Counted from the stretch's first letter, positions 16,408 through 25,279 are shown. The stretch is DNA of 64,000 bases from QHXQ01 sp038322995 (GCA_038322995.1 JBBQGM010000001.1:62001-126000), one strand, 5' to 3'. Program-made: numbers and translations. Notes: generated by a model not told the origin, from the sequence alone.

Positions 16408-18669
16408 ATGAGTCGCAAACTTTTTTGCTGCGTGTGCGCCCTATGCCTGTTGCTCCAACTTGTCGAGCCGGCCGGTGCGCAACGGCGGCGGCATGCGTCC
16501 GCCGCGCCGGTTAACTTGAGCGGCGCGGCGGATGTGCGCGTGCGGCAAATCGCGGACGAGTACCTGCGCGGTTACTACGAGTTTAATCCGACGCGCGCGA
16601 CGGCGTTGGGCCTGCACGAGTACGACGCGCAATTGGAAACGCGCGGCGCGGAGGCCATCGAGCGCGAGGCACGACGGCTGCGCGGCCTGCTGGCGCAACT
16701 TGCGCGCGTACCTGAATGGCGGCTCACGCCCGAAGCGCATTACGATTTTCTCGTCGTGCGCGCACACGCGCAGGCGCAGTTGCTCGAACTGACAGATGTG
16801 CGCATGTGGCAGCGCGACCCGAACATTTATCATCGCCTGCTCGCCGAAGGTATAGACAACATACTCAAGCGCAACTACGCGCCCATCGCCGCGCGCCTTG
16901 ATGCGCTGCTAGCGCGTGAACGACAGGCGGCGCGGTTGCTGGCCGAAGGCCGCGCAAATTTGCAGAATCCGCCGCGCATCTACACCGAGACCGCGCTGGC
17001 GCAAACAAATGGCAGCATAGATTTCTTTCAGCGGGTCGTGCCGCAACTATTCGAGCATGCGGGCGGCGGGCAACTGACGGCCGCCCGCCGCGCCGAGTTC
17101 GCCACGACGAACGACAACGTGGTCAGCGCGCTCCAGGCTTATGCCGATTGGTTGCAACGCGATCTACTACCACGCTCCAACGGCGCATTTGCCATCGGCG
17201 CGGAGAACTTCCGCAAGAAACTGCTGTACGAAGAAATGGTTGACACGCCGCTGGCGCAACTGATCGCGGCCGGCGAACGGGAACTGCGCCGCACGCAGAA
17301 CGAGATGCGCGCGGTGGCCGCGGATGTCGCGCCGGGCCGCGCCGTGCGTGGCGCGTTGCGCCTGTTGGGCCGCGAGCATCCGACGGCCGATGGTTTAGTC
17401 GGTGAGACACGCGCCGAACTTGATCGCCTCCGCGCGTTCGTTCACATCAACAACATTCTCACGCCGCCCGCGCGTGAGAATCTGCTCGTGCGCGAGACAC
17501 CGGAGTATGCGCGCTCGCTCTCATTCGCTTCGATGGATGGGCCGGGGCCGTTTGAGCGCGTGGCGACTGAGGCTTATTACTACGTCACGCCGCCCGACCC
17601 GGCGTGGGATGCTGAGCGGCGCGAGGAGCATCTGAGTTTCTACAATCGCTATCAGCTCCCCATCGTCTCGATCCACGAAGTCTATCCCGGCCATTATTAT
17701 CAACTGCTCGCTCTGCCCCGCACCACTTCGCGCGTCCGGGTCGTACTTGGCGCGAACAGTTTCGTCGAAGGTTGGGCGCACTATTGCGAGCAGATGTTGT
17801 TGGATGAAGGTTATGGCGGCAACAATCCTAAGCTCAGGCTGGCGCAACTGTCGGCCGCGCTCACACGCTTGGGCCGCTATCTCGTGGGCCTCAACATGCA
17901 CACGCAAGGGCTATCTTATGAGGGGGGCGTCGAGTTCTTCATGCGCGAGTGCTACATGGAGCGGACGAACGCGGAGCGCGAGGCGCGGCGCGGCACGACT
18001 GATCCGACTTATCTTGTTTACACGCTTGGCAAGATGGAGATCATGCGCCTGCGCGCAGATTACCGGCAGCGCGCAGGCGCGGCTTTTCGGCTCGGCGAGT
18101 TTCATGATCGCCTGCTGAGTTACGGCATGCCGCCTGTGAAGATTTTGCGGCTGGCGTTGCTTGGGGATGAAGCCGGCAGCGTAAGCATTGCAACGAATGA
18201 TGGGGCGGAAGATCAGACGCGCGTGGTTGATTACACCGTGCTGGCCACGGGCACGTTGAGCGCGCACGAAGGCGGGCGCGCGGTCGAGTTGTTGACGGGC
18301 GCTGACGATTGGCGGCGTATGTGGCATGAGATCGGCAACGGCCGGCCCGCGCCCGACGTGAATTTCACGACACAAGCTGTTGTCGCCGTCTTTCAAGGGC
18401 AGCGGCCGACCGGCGGTTATGCCATCGCGCTGCGCGGCATCCGGCGCGATGGCACTGTGCTTGCTGTTAGTGTGGACGAGCGCAGGCCGGCGTCCGGTGA
18501 TGTTACAACGCAGGTCATCACATCCCCGTTTGTGGCGGTTGCGATTGCCCGGCCGGCGGCGGGTACGGTAGTCCGGTTCGCGGACGAGCGCAACGCGGGC
18601 CCACAGAAAACGCAAGCACGGCAGCCTATCATGCGCGCCCGCAGACACGGTAAACAACGGCATTACTGA
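16408..18669 (+). CDS. DUF885 protein with C-terminal PrcB-like domain
   Basis: 753 residues, secreted by a signal peptide (LFCCVCALCLLLQLVEPAGA). The main part is the DUF885 family: N-terminal EYLRGYYEFNPTRATALGLH, and the metal-binding-like HEVYPGH at 423-429 followed by HYYQLLALP. A further conserved stretch is NSFVEGWAHYCEQMLLDEGY. These resemble zinc-dependent carboxypeptidase-like folds, although activity is rarely tested. From about residue 640 a second module, TTQAVVAVFQGQRPTGGYAI to TVLAVSVDERRP, matches the PrcB C-terminal domain known from protease complexes. ATG 16408 precedes the leader. Confidence 0.8.
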   Translation: MSRKLFCCVCALCLLLQLVEPAGAQRRRHASAAPVNLSGAADVRVRQIADEYLRGYYEFNPTRATALGLHEYDAQLETRGAEAIEREARRLRGLLAQLARVPEWRLTPEAHYDFLVVRAHAQAQLLELTDVRMWQRDPNIYHRLLAEGIDNILKRNYAPIAARLDALLARERQAARLLAEGRANLQNPPRIYTETALAQTNGSIDFFQRVVPQLFEHAGGGQLTAARRAEFATTNDNVVSALQAYADWLQRDLLPRSNGAFAIGAENFRKKLLYEEMVDTPLAQLIAAGERELRRTQNEMRAVAADVAPGRAVRGALRLLGREHPTADGLVGETRAELDRLRAFVHINNILTPPARENLLVRETPEYARSLSFASMDGPGPFERVATEAYYYVTPPDPAWDAERREEHLSFYNRYQLPIVSIHEVYPGHYYQLLALPRTTSRVRVVLGANSFVEGWAHYCEQMLLDEGYGGNNPKLRLAQLSAALTRLGRYLVGLNMHTQGLSYEGGVEFFMRECYMERTNAEREARRGTTDPTYLVYTLGKMEIMRLRADYRQRAGAAFRLGEFHDRLLSYGMPPVKILRLALLGDEAGSVSIATNDGAEDQTRVVDYTVLATGTLSAHEGGRAVELLTGADDWRRMWHEIGNGRPAPDVNFTTQAVVAVFQGQRPTGGYAIALRGIRRDGTVLAVSVDERRPASGDVTTQVITSPFVAVAIARPAAGTVVRFADERNAGPQKTQARQPIMRARRHGKQRHY

Positions 18670-19083
18670 GTAGGGAGCAGGGCCCAGGCGACGCGGAAGA
18701 ACTGAAACAGCAGCGCAGCAAAGCCTGTGTGTGTGCCGCCGTGGACGATAACGCATAGTTGTGGGCCGAAATGGGGTTGAAATTCAGGCCAACGATGTCC
18801 GGTTAAGATTCATCAAAGAGAGGCGAATGAATGCCGCGCACACCCCGACAGAGCGCGGCTGTGATTGGGTAAAAGTTTTTCTCTCCCCGGCCGCACGACA
18901 AATGTTTATTGCGTGCGGGCTGTCGAAATAGTTTGAGGGAGAGGATGCCAGAAGCTGGATGAAAGCGGCCGCAATCCTCGTGGCGAGTATACCAAGGGGA
19001 TCCGCCGCTTTTAGCTTTTGCAACGGTAGGTGATCAAGGCTGCACGTGTCGTTTAGCGCGTGCGCGTTTTGGAGGAGAAAAAG
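18670..19083. other. Intergenic region with nested inverted repeats
   Basis: About 410 bases before the M48 gene. An outer stem CTCTCCC (18881-18887) with GGGAGAG (18937-18943) encloses an inner stem CCGCACG (18891-18897) with CGTGCGG (18912-18918), so a structured leader or small RNA is possible. The minus strand near 18663-18800 has a short frame ending FAALLFQFFRVAWALLPTQ that has no start codon and may be a remnant. I see no supported gene. Confidence 0.4.
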
Positions 19084-20481
19084 ATGCAGCGTAAATTTAA
19101 TCAACCACAACGGGCGCAACCTTTGCTCGCGGCGCTCGTGGCCTTCGTGCTGTTGGCCTTGCCCTTGAGCGTGCTGGCCGAGGCGACGCATATTGTGCCG
19201 CCGAAGAACGGCTATAGCACGCAGGACGATATACAGGCCGGCCAACAAGCGGCGGCCGAGGCCGAGCGCCAGTTGCCGCTCTTAAACGACCGCGACATCA
19301 ACGACTACGTCAACCGCGTCGGCTACCGGCTCGTCGAGTCGATCCCGGAAGAGTATCAGCATCGCGAGTTTCGTTATTCATTCAAGGTCGTCAATCAGAA
19401 AGAGATTAACGCCTTCGCGTTGCCGGGCGGCCCGATGTACGTTAATCGCGGCATGATCGAGGCGGCGCGCAACGAGGGCGAGATGGCCGGTGTGATGGCG
19501 CACGAGTTGTCGCATGTGGCACTGCGGCATGGTACGGCGCAGGCCACCAAGGCGCAGAAGTATTCAATCCTTGGTGGCATCGGCGCAATCGCCGGCTCAG
19601 TCATCGGCGGCGGCATTGGCAGCATCGTCGGGCAAGGCTCGCAGACGGCCGTCGGCGTCTACTTCCTCAAGTTCAGCCGCGAGTATGAGACGCAGGCCGA
19701 TGTGCTCGGCTCGCAGATCATGGCCCGCGCGGGCTATGACCCGAACGATCTGGCCAACATGTTTAAGACCATCGCGGCGCAGGGCGGCAGCGGCGGCCCG
19801 TCTTTCTTGAGCGACCACCCGGCTCCGGCCAATCGTTATGCGCGCATCAGTCAGGAGGCGCAGTTGATCGGCACGGTGCGCAACCCGATCAAGAACACGG
19901 CCGACTTCACGCGCATCAAGGCACGGCTGCGCGGCACGGGCGGCTACCAGACGCAACAGGAAAGCGCGCAGCAGAACGGGCAGAACTATCCCAACACCCG
20001 CACGGGCCGCGTGCCTTATCCGTCCACGAGCTATCGAGCAGAAAATCCCGGCTGGTATCGCATCTCGATCCCGAACAACTGGCAGACTTATGGCGCAGAG
20101 CGCTCGGCCACCTTCGCGCCGCCTGAAGCGGTCGCGCAGAACGGCGTCACGCACGGGTTGATCCTCGGCGTAGATCAAGAGCAAAGCACCGACCTGCGCG
20201 GCGCAACCGATCAGTACCTCAGCGAACTGTTGCAAGGCAACTCTTATCTGCGCCAGCAGAACAATGCCACGGGTACGACGGTTTCGGGGCGGGCGGGTTA
20301 CGTTACGACGCTATCGGGTCAATCGCCGCTGACGGGGCGCATGGAGCAGGTGACGGTCGTCACGACCATACTGCGCGACGGTCGTATCATGTACCTTGAT
20401 TTCGTCGTGCCGCAGGATGAAGCGCGCAACTATCAGCGCGCCTTCAACACCATCCTGCGCAGTCTGCAACTCAACGACTAG
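19084..20481 (+). CDS. M48 family zinc metallopeptidase (BepA-like)
   Basis: 465 residues. A leader (LLAALVAFVLLALPLSVLAE) sends it to the periplasm. The peptidase core has H140-E-L-S-H144 in GVMAHELSHVALRHG and the downstream third-ligand region SREYETQADVLG (E200/E202). The pre-motif PGGPMYVNRGMI is also typical. This resembles BepA/YfgC, which clears stalled outer-membrane proteins, but the C-terminus is different: no TPRs are evident, and a beta-rich region contains FAPPEAVAQNGVTHGLI. A GGAGGAG site just before ATG 19084 fixes the start. A strong hairpin follows the stop. Confidence 0.85.
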   Translation: MQRKFNQPQRAQPLLAALVAFVLLALPLSVLAEATHIVPPKNGYSTQDDIQAGQQAAAEAERQLPLLNDRDINDYVNRVGYRLVESIPEEYQHREFRYSFKVVNQKEINAFALPGGPMYVNRGMIEAARNEGEMAGVMAHELSHVALRHGTAQATKAQKYSILGGIGAIAGSVIGGGIGSIVGQGSQTAVGVYFLKFSREYETQADVLGSQIMARAGYDPNDLANMFKTIAAQGGSGGPSFLSDHPAPANRYARISQEAQLIGTVRNPIKNTADFTRIKARLRGTGGYQTQQESAQQNGQNYPNTRTGRVPYPSTSYRAENPGWYRISIPNNWQTYGAERSATFAPPEAVAQNGVTHGLILGVDQEQSTDLRGATDQYLSELLQGNSYLRQQNNATGTTVSGRAGYVTTLSGQSPLTGRMEQVTVVTTILRDGRIMYLDFVVPQDEARNYQRAFNTILRSLQLND

Positions 20482-20504
20482 CGCAGCCTGCGTTAACCAA
20501 CAAC

Positions 20505-20540
20505 AACAGCGGGCCGGTGAAATCACACCGGCCCGCTGTT
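20505..20540 (+). terminator. Perfect 15-bp hairpin after the M48 gene
   Basis: AACAGCGGGCCGGTG pairs with CACCGGCCCGCTGTT around a six-base loop. Only a weak T run follows (GTTCATT), so it may be a stabilising hairpin or a modest terminator serving the M48 gene. Confidence 0.65.
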
Positions 20541-20636
20541 CATTCCGCACCTAACTGTTCGTCTGTGTCTCTTGTATCGCCGCTGTGCCTTCAGTGTTGC
20601 CCGGCCCGCACGCTACCCTGCAAGTTCCAGCACTAG

Positions 20637-21344
20637 CTAACTTATAGCCGATAGTTTCTCGCCACACTCAGGGCAGAACTTCGGTCGTCCTTCCGGCTGA
20701 TGCCCGCAACCAGCGCAACTCAATTTGGGCGGTTGCGCCGGTGTGCCGCATTCAGGACAGAACTTCGCTTTGCCCATATTCGTGCCGCAATTCCCACACA
20801 GCGAGGCCGGCGCAGTTGGTGTCTCCATCATTTCCACTGCCGCAGGCGCTTGGATGTAAGCATCGGCGCTCATGTCGGTCTGCGCCGCGTAGTCTGTCTG
20901 CCGCGCCCGCTCGTGCAGTTGCTCGCGCGCCGCATCAGCCTTGGCCTGCGCGTGCGCCGATGCGAACTCTTCTTTGTAATCGGGCGCGCACTCTTCACAT
21001 TGACCGGCGTTTGCATTCCAACAAACTTCCGGGCAGACCCAGCGCCCACAGCGCGAGCATTGATGAAACTGCTCTTTCCCCTCCGCGACGGCTCCCGCTA
21101 ACGCCTCGTCGTGCGCCTTGCCGCCGACCGTGCGCTGCAACTCGTAAGCGGAGTTGCCGGCTGAAGCGGCCCAGCCGCCGAAGAGGTCGCCCGCCGCCCG
21201 CAAGAGCGACCCGGCCGTGCCCATCGCCGATGCCTGAAAGCGCGTCAGAAAACCGTTCCCGCATTTGTCGCAATAGAATTTAAATTGATAACCGCGATCC
21301 GTGGACAGGTCGTCATAGTTCCGCACGAACTGGATGAGCGTCAT
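20637..21344 (-). CDS. Zinc-ribbon protein of unknown function
   Basis: 235 residues with several CxxC pairs. An N-terminal ribbon pairs CDKCG with CSRCGRWVCPEVC and CEEC after a glycine/alanine-rich middle. Two C-terminal ribbons read CGNCGTNMGKAKFCPECG and CAGCGHQPEGRPKFCPECG. A helical Ala-rich stretch (AHAQAKADAAREQLHERA) links them. It resembles bacterial double-zinc-ribbon scaffold proteins; no enzymatic part is visible. It is probably cytosolic. It is transcribed convergently with the M48 gene, with the hairpin at 20505-20540 between them. Confidence 0.75.
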   Translation of the reverse strand: MTLIQFVRNYDDLSTDRGYQFKFYCDKCGNGFLTRFQASAMGTAGSLLRAAGDLFGGWAASAGNSAYELQRTVGGKAHDEALAGAVAEGKEQFHQCSRCGRWVCPEVCWNANAGQCEECAPDYKEEFASAHAQAKADAAREQLHERARQTDYAAQTDMSADAYIQAPAAVEMMETPTAPASLCGNCGTNMGKAKFCPECGTPAQPPKLSCAGCGHQPEGRPKFCPECGEKLSAIS

Positions 21345-21437
21345 CAGAATAATCTCCTTAAACAGACAGCAATGAAAAAGTTGCCGCGCGCGCGCCGCAG
21401 TCGGGCCGCGATTTTAGCAGCGCCGACCTGCGGCCTG

Positions 21438-22334
21438 TCATGTCTGCTTAGCTTCCTGCCATAATTCTTCCATCTCAGCAAGCGTCGCGGCATCGAGTGT
21501 GCGCCCGCGCGCCTTGAGACCTTGTTCGATGTGTCGGAAGCGGCGGCGGAATTTGCGGTTGGTGAGCTTCAACGCGGCTTCTGGTTCGACGCCGAGGTGC
21601 CGGGCAATATTGGTGACGGCGAAGAGCAGGTCGCCTAACTCTTCGCGGACGTGCGTGTGCGCGGTCTCTTCGTCATCAAAGGGCCGGGCGGGCGCTTCGC
21701 GGGCGCGCTGCTCGCTGGTGGATTGTGCGTTGGTGGCGCGGGTCTGTGGCCGCTCATCGCGTTCTTTGATCGCGGCCTTGAGTTCATCGATCTCTTCGTG
21801 GAGTTTGGCGAAGATGTCTTCAATCTGTTGCCAGTCGAAGCCGACGCGCGCCGCCTTAGTGGTTAATTGATGCGCCTCCATCAGCGCGGGCGCTTTAGCG
21901 GAGACGCCGTCAAGCAGCGATGAGTCTTTAGCTACTTCGCCCTTGCCGGCCGCCTGCTTCTCAGCAGCTTTGATCGTTTCCCAGTTGCGCAGCACGGTGG
22001 CAGTGTCGGCGGCGGTTTCGTTGCCGAAAACGTGCGGATGCCGGCGCACCATCTTGGCGTGGATGCCGTCTACCACTTCGGCCATGGTGAACTCGCTGCG
22101 TTCGCTGGCGACTTGCGCGTAAAAGATAATCTGAAAAAGCAGGTCGCCCAACTCGGCCTGCAACTCTGCGGGGCGACCTTCGCGCGCCGCTTCGACGGCC
22201 TCGAAGGCTTCGTACGCTTCTTCCAGCAGCATCGGCGCGAGCGTGGCGTAAGTTTGCTCGCGATCCCACGGGCAGCCGTCAGGCGCGCGTAAGCGGGTCA
22301 TTAAGGCGACGAGATCAGCGAATGATGCGGGCAT
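21438..22334 (-). CDS. mazG: Nucleoside triphosphate pyrophosphohydrolase MazG
   Basis: 298 residues with two MazG domains. The first has LRAPDGCPWDREQTYATLAP and the metal-binding LLEEAYEAFEAV and ELGDLLFQIIFYAQVA. The second has VGFDWQQIEDIFAKLHEEID and EELGDLLFAVTNIARHLG. It hydrolyses NTPs to NMP and PPi, cleaning nucleotide pools or modulating ppGpp. Compared with E. coli MazG it carries a polar insertion (RPQTRATNAQSTSEQRA) inside the second domain. ATG 22334 is chosen; TTG 22361 would add nine residues from the intergenic repeat. Confidence 0.93.
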   Translation of the reverse strand: MPASFADLVALMTRLRAPDGCPWDREQTYATLAPMLLEEAYEAFEAVEAAREGRPAELQAELGDLLFQIIFYAQVASERSEFTMAEVVDGIHAKMVRRHPHVFGNETAADTATVLRNWETIKAAEKQAAGKGEVAKDSSLLDGVSAKAPALMEAHQLTTKAARVGFDWQQIEDIFAKLHEEIDELKAAIKERDERPQTRATNAQSTSEQRAREAPARPFDDEETAHTHVREELGDLLFAVTNIARHLGVEPEAALKLTNRKFRRRFRHIEQGLKARGRTLDAATLAEMEELWQEAKQT

Positions 22335-22590
22335 GGTGTTGGTTATCAACTCAAGGTGCAAAGTTCAAAGTGTAGGACTTTAGTCTAAAACTTAATGCCG
22401 CACGTTCCAAGTGCAGGCGCGCAGCTTAAACCTTAAACCCTAAACCGTGAAGCTTGAAGGTTGAACTAACACTTTGCCTTTCTTGCGACGGCGCGGCGGC
22501 AAGTGCTACCATCGCGGTCGTTAACCAAACAATGAATGCGACTGAATGATTGACCGGCGCGACCTGAGCGGGCTGCCGTGTCCATGGAAA
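22335..22590. repeat. Divergent intergenic region with AAGGTTCAA-type words
   Basis: The gap between the divergent mazG and DUF1844 genes contains loose repeats of CAAAGTTCAAAGTG, CTTAAACCTTAAACCCTAAAC and GCTTGAAGGTTGAAC that can pair in part. The same word family forms a clean tandem repeat at 23174-23208. Promoters for both genes should lie here, but none stands out. Confidence 0.45.
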
Positions 22591-23175
22591 ATGATGAGCG
22601 AAGAAAAACCAACTTTCAAAGTCACCGACCGCAGGCTGTTCAATCCGGACGGTAGCCCGCGCGACATCGCGCCCGAAGCTGCGTCGCCCGCACCACCGCC
22701 GCCTGATGCTGCGCCGCCGGTTGCGCACAACACGGCGCAAGCCAGCGCGAGTGCGCCGCCACCACCGCGCGCCACTGCCACACAGAGCGCGCCGCCGGAA
22801 CCGCCGCCCGCGCCGGCACCAACGCCAGAACGGCGTGAATCGGCCATGCCCGAACCGGACACGATGTTGGGGGGCGACCCGACGCAATTTGCCAACCTCG
22901 TGATGTTCATCGCCTCGCCGGCCGCCGCCGCGCTCGGCATGACCGAGCATCCGGGCCTGCCCGCGGGCGAAGTCGATCTGCCGTTGGCCAAGCACTGCAT
23001 TGATCTGCTTGCCACCGTCCAACAGAAGACGCACGGCAACCTGAGCGCGCAGGAAGGACAAATCCTGGAAGGCCTGCTCGCAGAACTGCGCATGCAATAC
23101 GTCTCGCTGGCCGGCACGCGCACGCCGCCCGTCCCGCGCGGGTTCAGCGGCGGCGACATCACGGGCGGGCGATAA
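22591..23175 (+). CDS. DUF1844 protein
   Basis: 194 residues. A short start KPTFKVTDRRLFNPDGSPRD leads into a Pro/Ala-rich, probably disordered linker. The conserved helical DUF1844 domain follows: FANLVMFIASPAAAALGMTE, then DLPLAKHCIDLLATVQQKTH, then LSAQEGQILEGLLAELRMQY. The function of the family is unknown; members are widespread in Acidobacteriota and Deltaproteobacteria. ATG 22591 is used rather than an upstream ATG at 22546 because the conserved MSEEKPTF start follows immediately. Its TAA stop merges with the repeat that follows. Confidence 0.8.
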   Translation: MMSEEKPTFKVTDRRLFNPDGSPRDIAPEAASPAPPPPDAAPPVAHNTAQASASAPPPPRATATQSAPPEPPPAPAPTPERRESAMPEPDTMLGGDPTQFANLVMFIASPAAAALGMTEHPGLPAGEVDLPLAKHCIDLLATVQQKTHGNLSAQEGQILEGLLAELRMQYVSLAGTRTPPVPRGFSGGDITGGR

Positions 23176-23225
23176 GTTCAAGGTTCAAGGTTCAAGGTTC
23201 AAGGTTTGTCTGATCTTGAACTTAT
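23174..23225 (+). repeat. Tandem 7-bp repeat (AGGTTCA) with inverted partner
   Basis: AAGTTCA then three copies of AGGTTCA and a degenerate AGGTTTG run head to tail from 23174. GATCTTGAACTT follows as a short inverted partner just before the next start. It fills the whole gap between the DUF1844 and MBL genes, and its first base pairs overlap the DUF1844 stop. Confidence 0.75.
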
Positions 23226-23229
23226 CTTT

Positions 23230-23997
23230 ATGAAACTTACTCTACTCGGCACAGGCACTTCGACAGGCGTGCCGTCCATCGGCTGCGCGTGTGAGACGTG
23301 CGTGTCGGACGATCCGCGCGACAAGCGGCTGCGCGTCTCCGTGCTGGTTGAGCACGACGGGCAGACGGTGTTGGTGGACACGTCATCGGACTTCCGGCAG
23401 CAGGCGCTCAGGCAAAAGTTGCAGTGGCTCGATGCCGTGCTGATCACGCATTGCCACGCCGATCACATCTTCGGTCTCGACGACATTCGCCCGCTCAACT
23501 TTCGGCACGGCCCGCTCGGCGTCTATGCCAACGAGCGCGCGTGGGTGGACATCCGCCGCATCTTTCAATATGTCTTTGAGCCGACCTACTTCGGCGGCGG
23601 TTTGCCGCAAGTCGTCGCGCACACCGTCATAGCGAACGCGCCGTTTTCGCTCAGTCGTGACTTGCTCGTGACGCCGCTCGAAGTCATCCACGGGCGGCTG
23701 CCGGTGATCGCTTATCGCTTCAATGATTTCGCCTACGCCACCGACCTGAGCGAGATACCACCCACGACGCTTGCGGCGCTGCGCGATCTGGACGTGCTCG
23801 TTCTCGACTGCCTGCGCCTCACACCGCACCCGACGCACCTCTGGCTTGAGCGCGCCCTTGCTTATATCGAACAACTAAAGCCGCGCCGCGCATACCTAAC
23901 GCACATCGCCCACGACATCAAACACGCGCGCGACGCCCATCTGCTCCCCGCCAATGTCGAATGGGGCTACGATGGAATGGAAATAAATGATGAATGA
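23230..23997 (+). CDS. Metallo-beta-lactamase-fold hydrolase (PhnP-like group)
   Basis: 255 residues. N-terminal LTLLGTGTSTGVPSIGCACETC carries the Cys cluster seen in PhnP-type phosphodiesterases. The metal site is H74-C-H-A-D-H79, and further ligands are expected in EVIHGRLPV and LTHIAHDIKH. Such enzymes hydrolyse cyclic or ester phosphates; no phosphonate genes are nearby, so the substrate is open. ATG 23230 is preferred over an upstream TTG at 23206. The last codons (NDE, stop) lie in the repeat word AATGATGAATGATGAA. Confidence 0.82.
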   Translation: MKLTLLGTGTSTGVPSIGCACETCVSDDPRDKRLRVSVLVEHDGQTVLVDTSSDFRQQALRQKLQWLDAVLITHCHADHIFGLDDIRPLNFRHGPLGVYANERAWVDIRRIFQYVFEPTYFGGGLPQVVAHTVIANAPFSLSRDLLVTPLEVIHGRLPVIAYRFNDFAYATDLSEIPPTTLAALRDLDVLVLDCLRLTPHPTHLWLERALAYIEQLKPRRAYLTHIAHDIKHARDAHLLPANVEWGYDGMEINDE

Positions 23998-24086
23998 TGA
24001 ATGATGAAGGCGGAATGATGAATAGCAGCCAGAGAAACTATTGAGCGGCTGTCATTCATCCTTCATCATTCTGCCTTCATCATTTT
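23988..24086 (+). repeat. Intercistronic hairpin, TGATGAA type
   Basis: The left arm repeats ATGATGA units followed by AGGCGGAATGATGAA and starts inside the last codons of the MBL gene. The right arm, ATTCATCCTTCATCATTC then TGCCTTCATCATTTT, is its inverse. The loop is near AAACTATTGAGCGG. It ends a few bases before ribF. The same AATGAAGGCGGAATGA word appears before ruvB at 62157-62175. Confidence 0.72.
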
Positions 24087-24090
24087 GCTT

Positions 24091-25044
24091 ATGCGTCTCT
24101 TTCATGGCACGGACAATGCGGAGATCGCGCGCCCGACAGTATTGACGCTGGGTGTGTTCGATGGCCTGCATCTGGGCCATCAGTCGATCATCCGCACAGT
24201 GGTGGCCCGCGCACGGGCTGCGGGCGCAGTGCCGACCGCGCTTACGTTCGATCCGCATCCGCGCGCCGTCTTGCATCCGGAATCCGCGCCGCCGCTCTTG
24301 CAGACGCTCGATCAAAAGGTCGAAGCCTTCGGCGTGCTGGGCATCGAGCAGACCATCGTCGTGCGCTTCACGCGCGCGTTCGCGGAGGTGCGCGCCGCAG
24401 AGTTTTTGCGCGACGTGGTGTCGGAGCGGCTGCAAGCGCGGGCGGTCTATCTGGGGCGCGGCTTCGCGTTTGGCCACGGGCGCGAGGGCAACATCGAGTT
24501 GCTGCGGCGCGTGAGCGCGGAACTTAGCTTTCAGGCGGACGAAGTGCCGGAGGTGCGCCTGCGCGGGCAACGGATCAGTTCGAGCCGCATTCGTACGCTG
24601 CTGGCTGCGGGCCGCGTCAATCTAGCGCGGCGCATGTTGGGCCGACCTTATGGCGTGGAGGGGCGCGTCGTGCGCGGGCACGAGCGCGGGCGCACCATCG
24701 GTTTCCCGACCGCGAATTTGCACCCGCAGAATCGCGTCATCCCGGCCGGCGGCGTCTATGTGACGGCGACGCTGATTGCTGGTGTGTGGCGGCGGAGCGT
24801 GACCAACATCGGCACGCGCCCGACGTTCGAGCCGGCGGCCGAGCCGTCAATTGAAACACACGTATTGGACTGGACGGGCGACCTCTACGGCGACGTGGTG
24901 CGCGTGCGCTTTCTGCACCGCCTGCGCGCGGAACGGCGCTTCGCGGCAGTTGCGGAATTGCAACAGCAAATTGTTTATGACGTAACGCGGGCCAAGTCCT
25001 ATTTCGCGCGTGGCGGCGTGCGCAATTCGTTGGCGATCATTTAA
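24091..25044 (+). CDS. ribF: Bifunctional riboflavin kinase/FAD synthetase
   Basis: 317 residues making FMN and FAD from riboflavin. The N-terminal adenylyltransferase half has VLTLGVFDGLHLGHQSII and ALTFDPHPRAVLHPE, followed by VVRFTRAFAEVRAAEFLRDV. The C-terminal kinase half has GRVVRGHERGRTIGFPTANL and the flavin-site NIGTRPTFEP followed by ETHVLDW. Both active sites look complete. ATG 24091 is used. A large perfect inverted repeat follows the stop. No FMN riboswitch is seen. Confidence 0.93.
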   Translation: MRLFHGTDNAEIARPTVLTLGVFDGLHLGHQSIIRTVVARARAAGAVPTALTFDPHPRAVLHPESAPPLLQTLDQKVEAFGVLGIEQTIVVRFTRAFAEVRAAEFLRDVVSERLQARAVYLGRGFAFGHGREGNIELLRRVSAELSFQADEVPEVRLRGQRISSSRIRTLLAAGRVNLARRMLGRPYGVEGRVVRGHERGRTIGFPTANLHPQNRVIPAGGVYVTATLIAGVWRRSVTNIGTRPTFEPAAEPSIETHVLDWTGDLYGDVVRVRFLHRLRAERRFAAVAELQQQIVYDVTRAKSYFARGGVRNSLAII

Positions 25045-25057
25045 CCTGACTATTTGC

Positions 25058-25153
25058 CGGGCGCGCGGGCAGTTGGCCCGCCAACGAGCCGACAGGCGCG
25101 GCAAGTTGTTCGCGCGATTGCGCTCATAGCGGGCCGCGCTGCCCGCGCGCCCG
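25058..25153. repeat. Long inverted repeat between ribF and ubiB
   Basis: CGGGCGCGCGGGCAG (25058-25072) pairs perfectly with CTGCCCGCGCGCCCG (25139-25153). The loop of about 66 bases contains a smaller perfect hairpin GTTGGCCCGCCAAC. This could be a branched RNA, a terminator without a T run, or a small palindromic element. The rest of the gap up to 25279 holds no clear gene. Confidence 0.55.
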
Positions 25154-25279
25154 ACGACACGCTGTAGGCTGCTTATGGCCAATTTTACCTCTGGCGCATC
25201 TAACCTGAAACTCGTTGGCTGCAACTTGAAACCTTATTTTTTCGTTGCTGTCATAGGTTTGCGACAGGCGCGATTTAAG

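Noticed and set aside
18784..19248. A 154-residue minus-strand gene
   Set aside because: It overlaps the start of the M48 gene, which has a strong binding site and leader, and its translation is basic and low in order.
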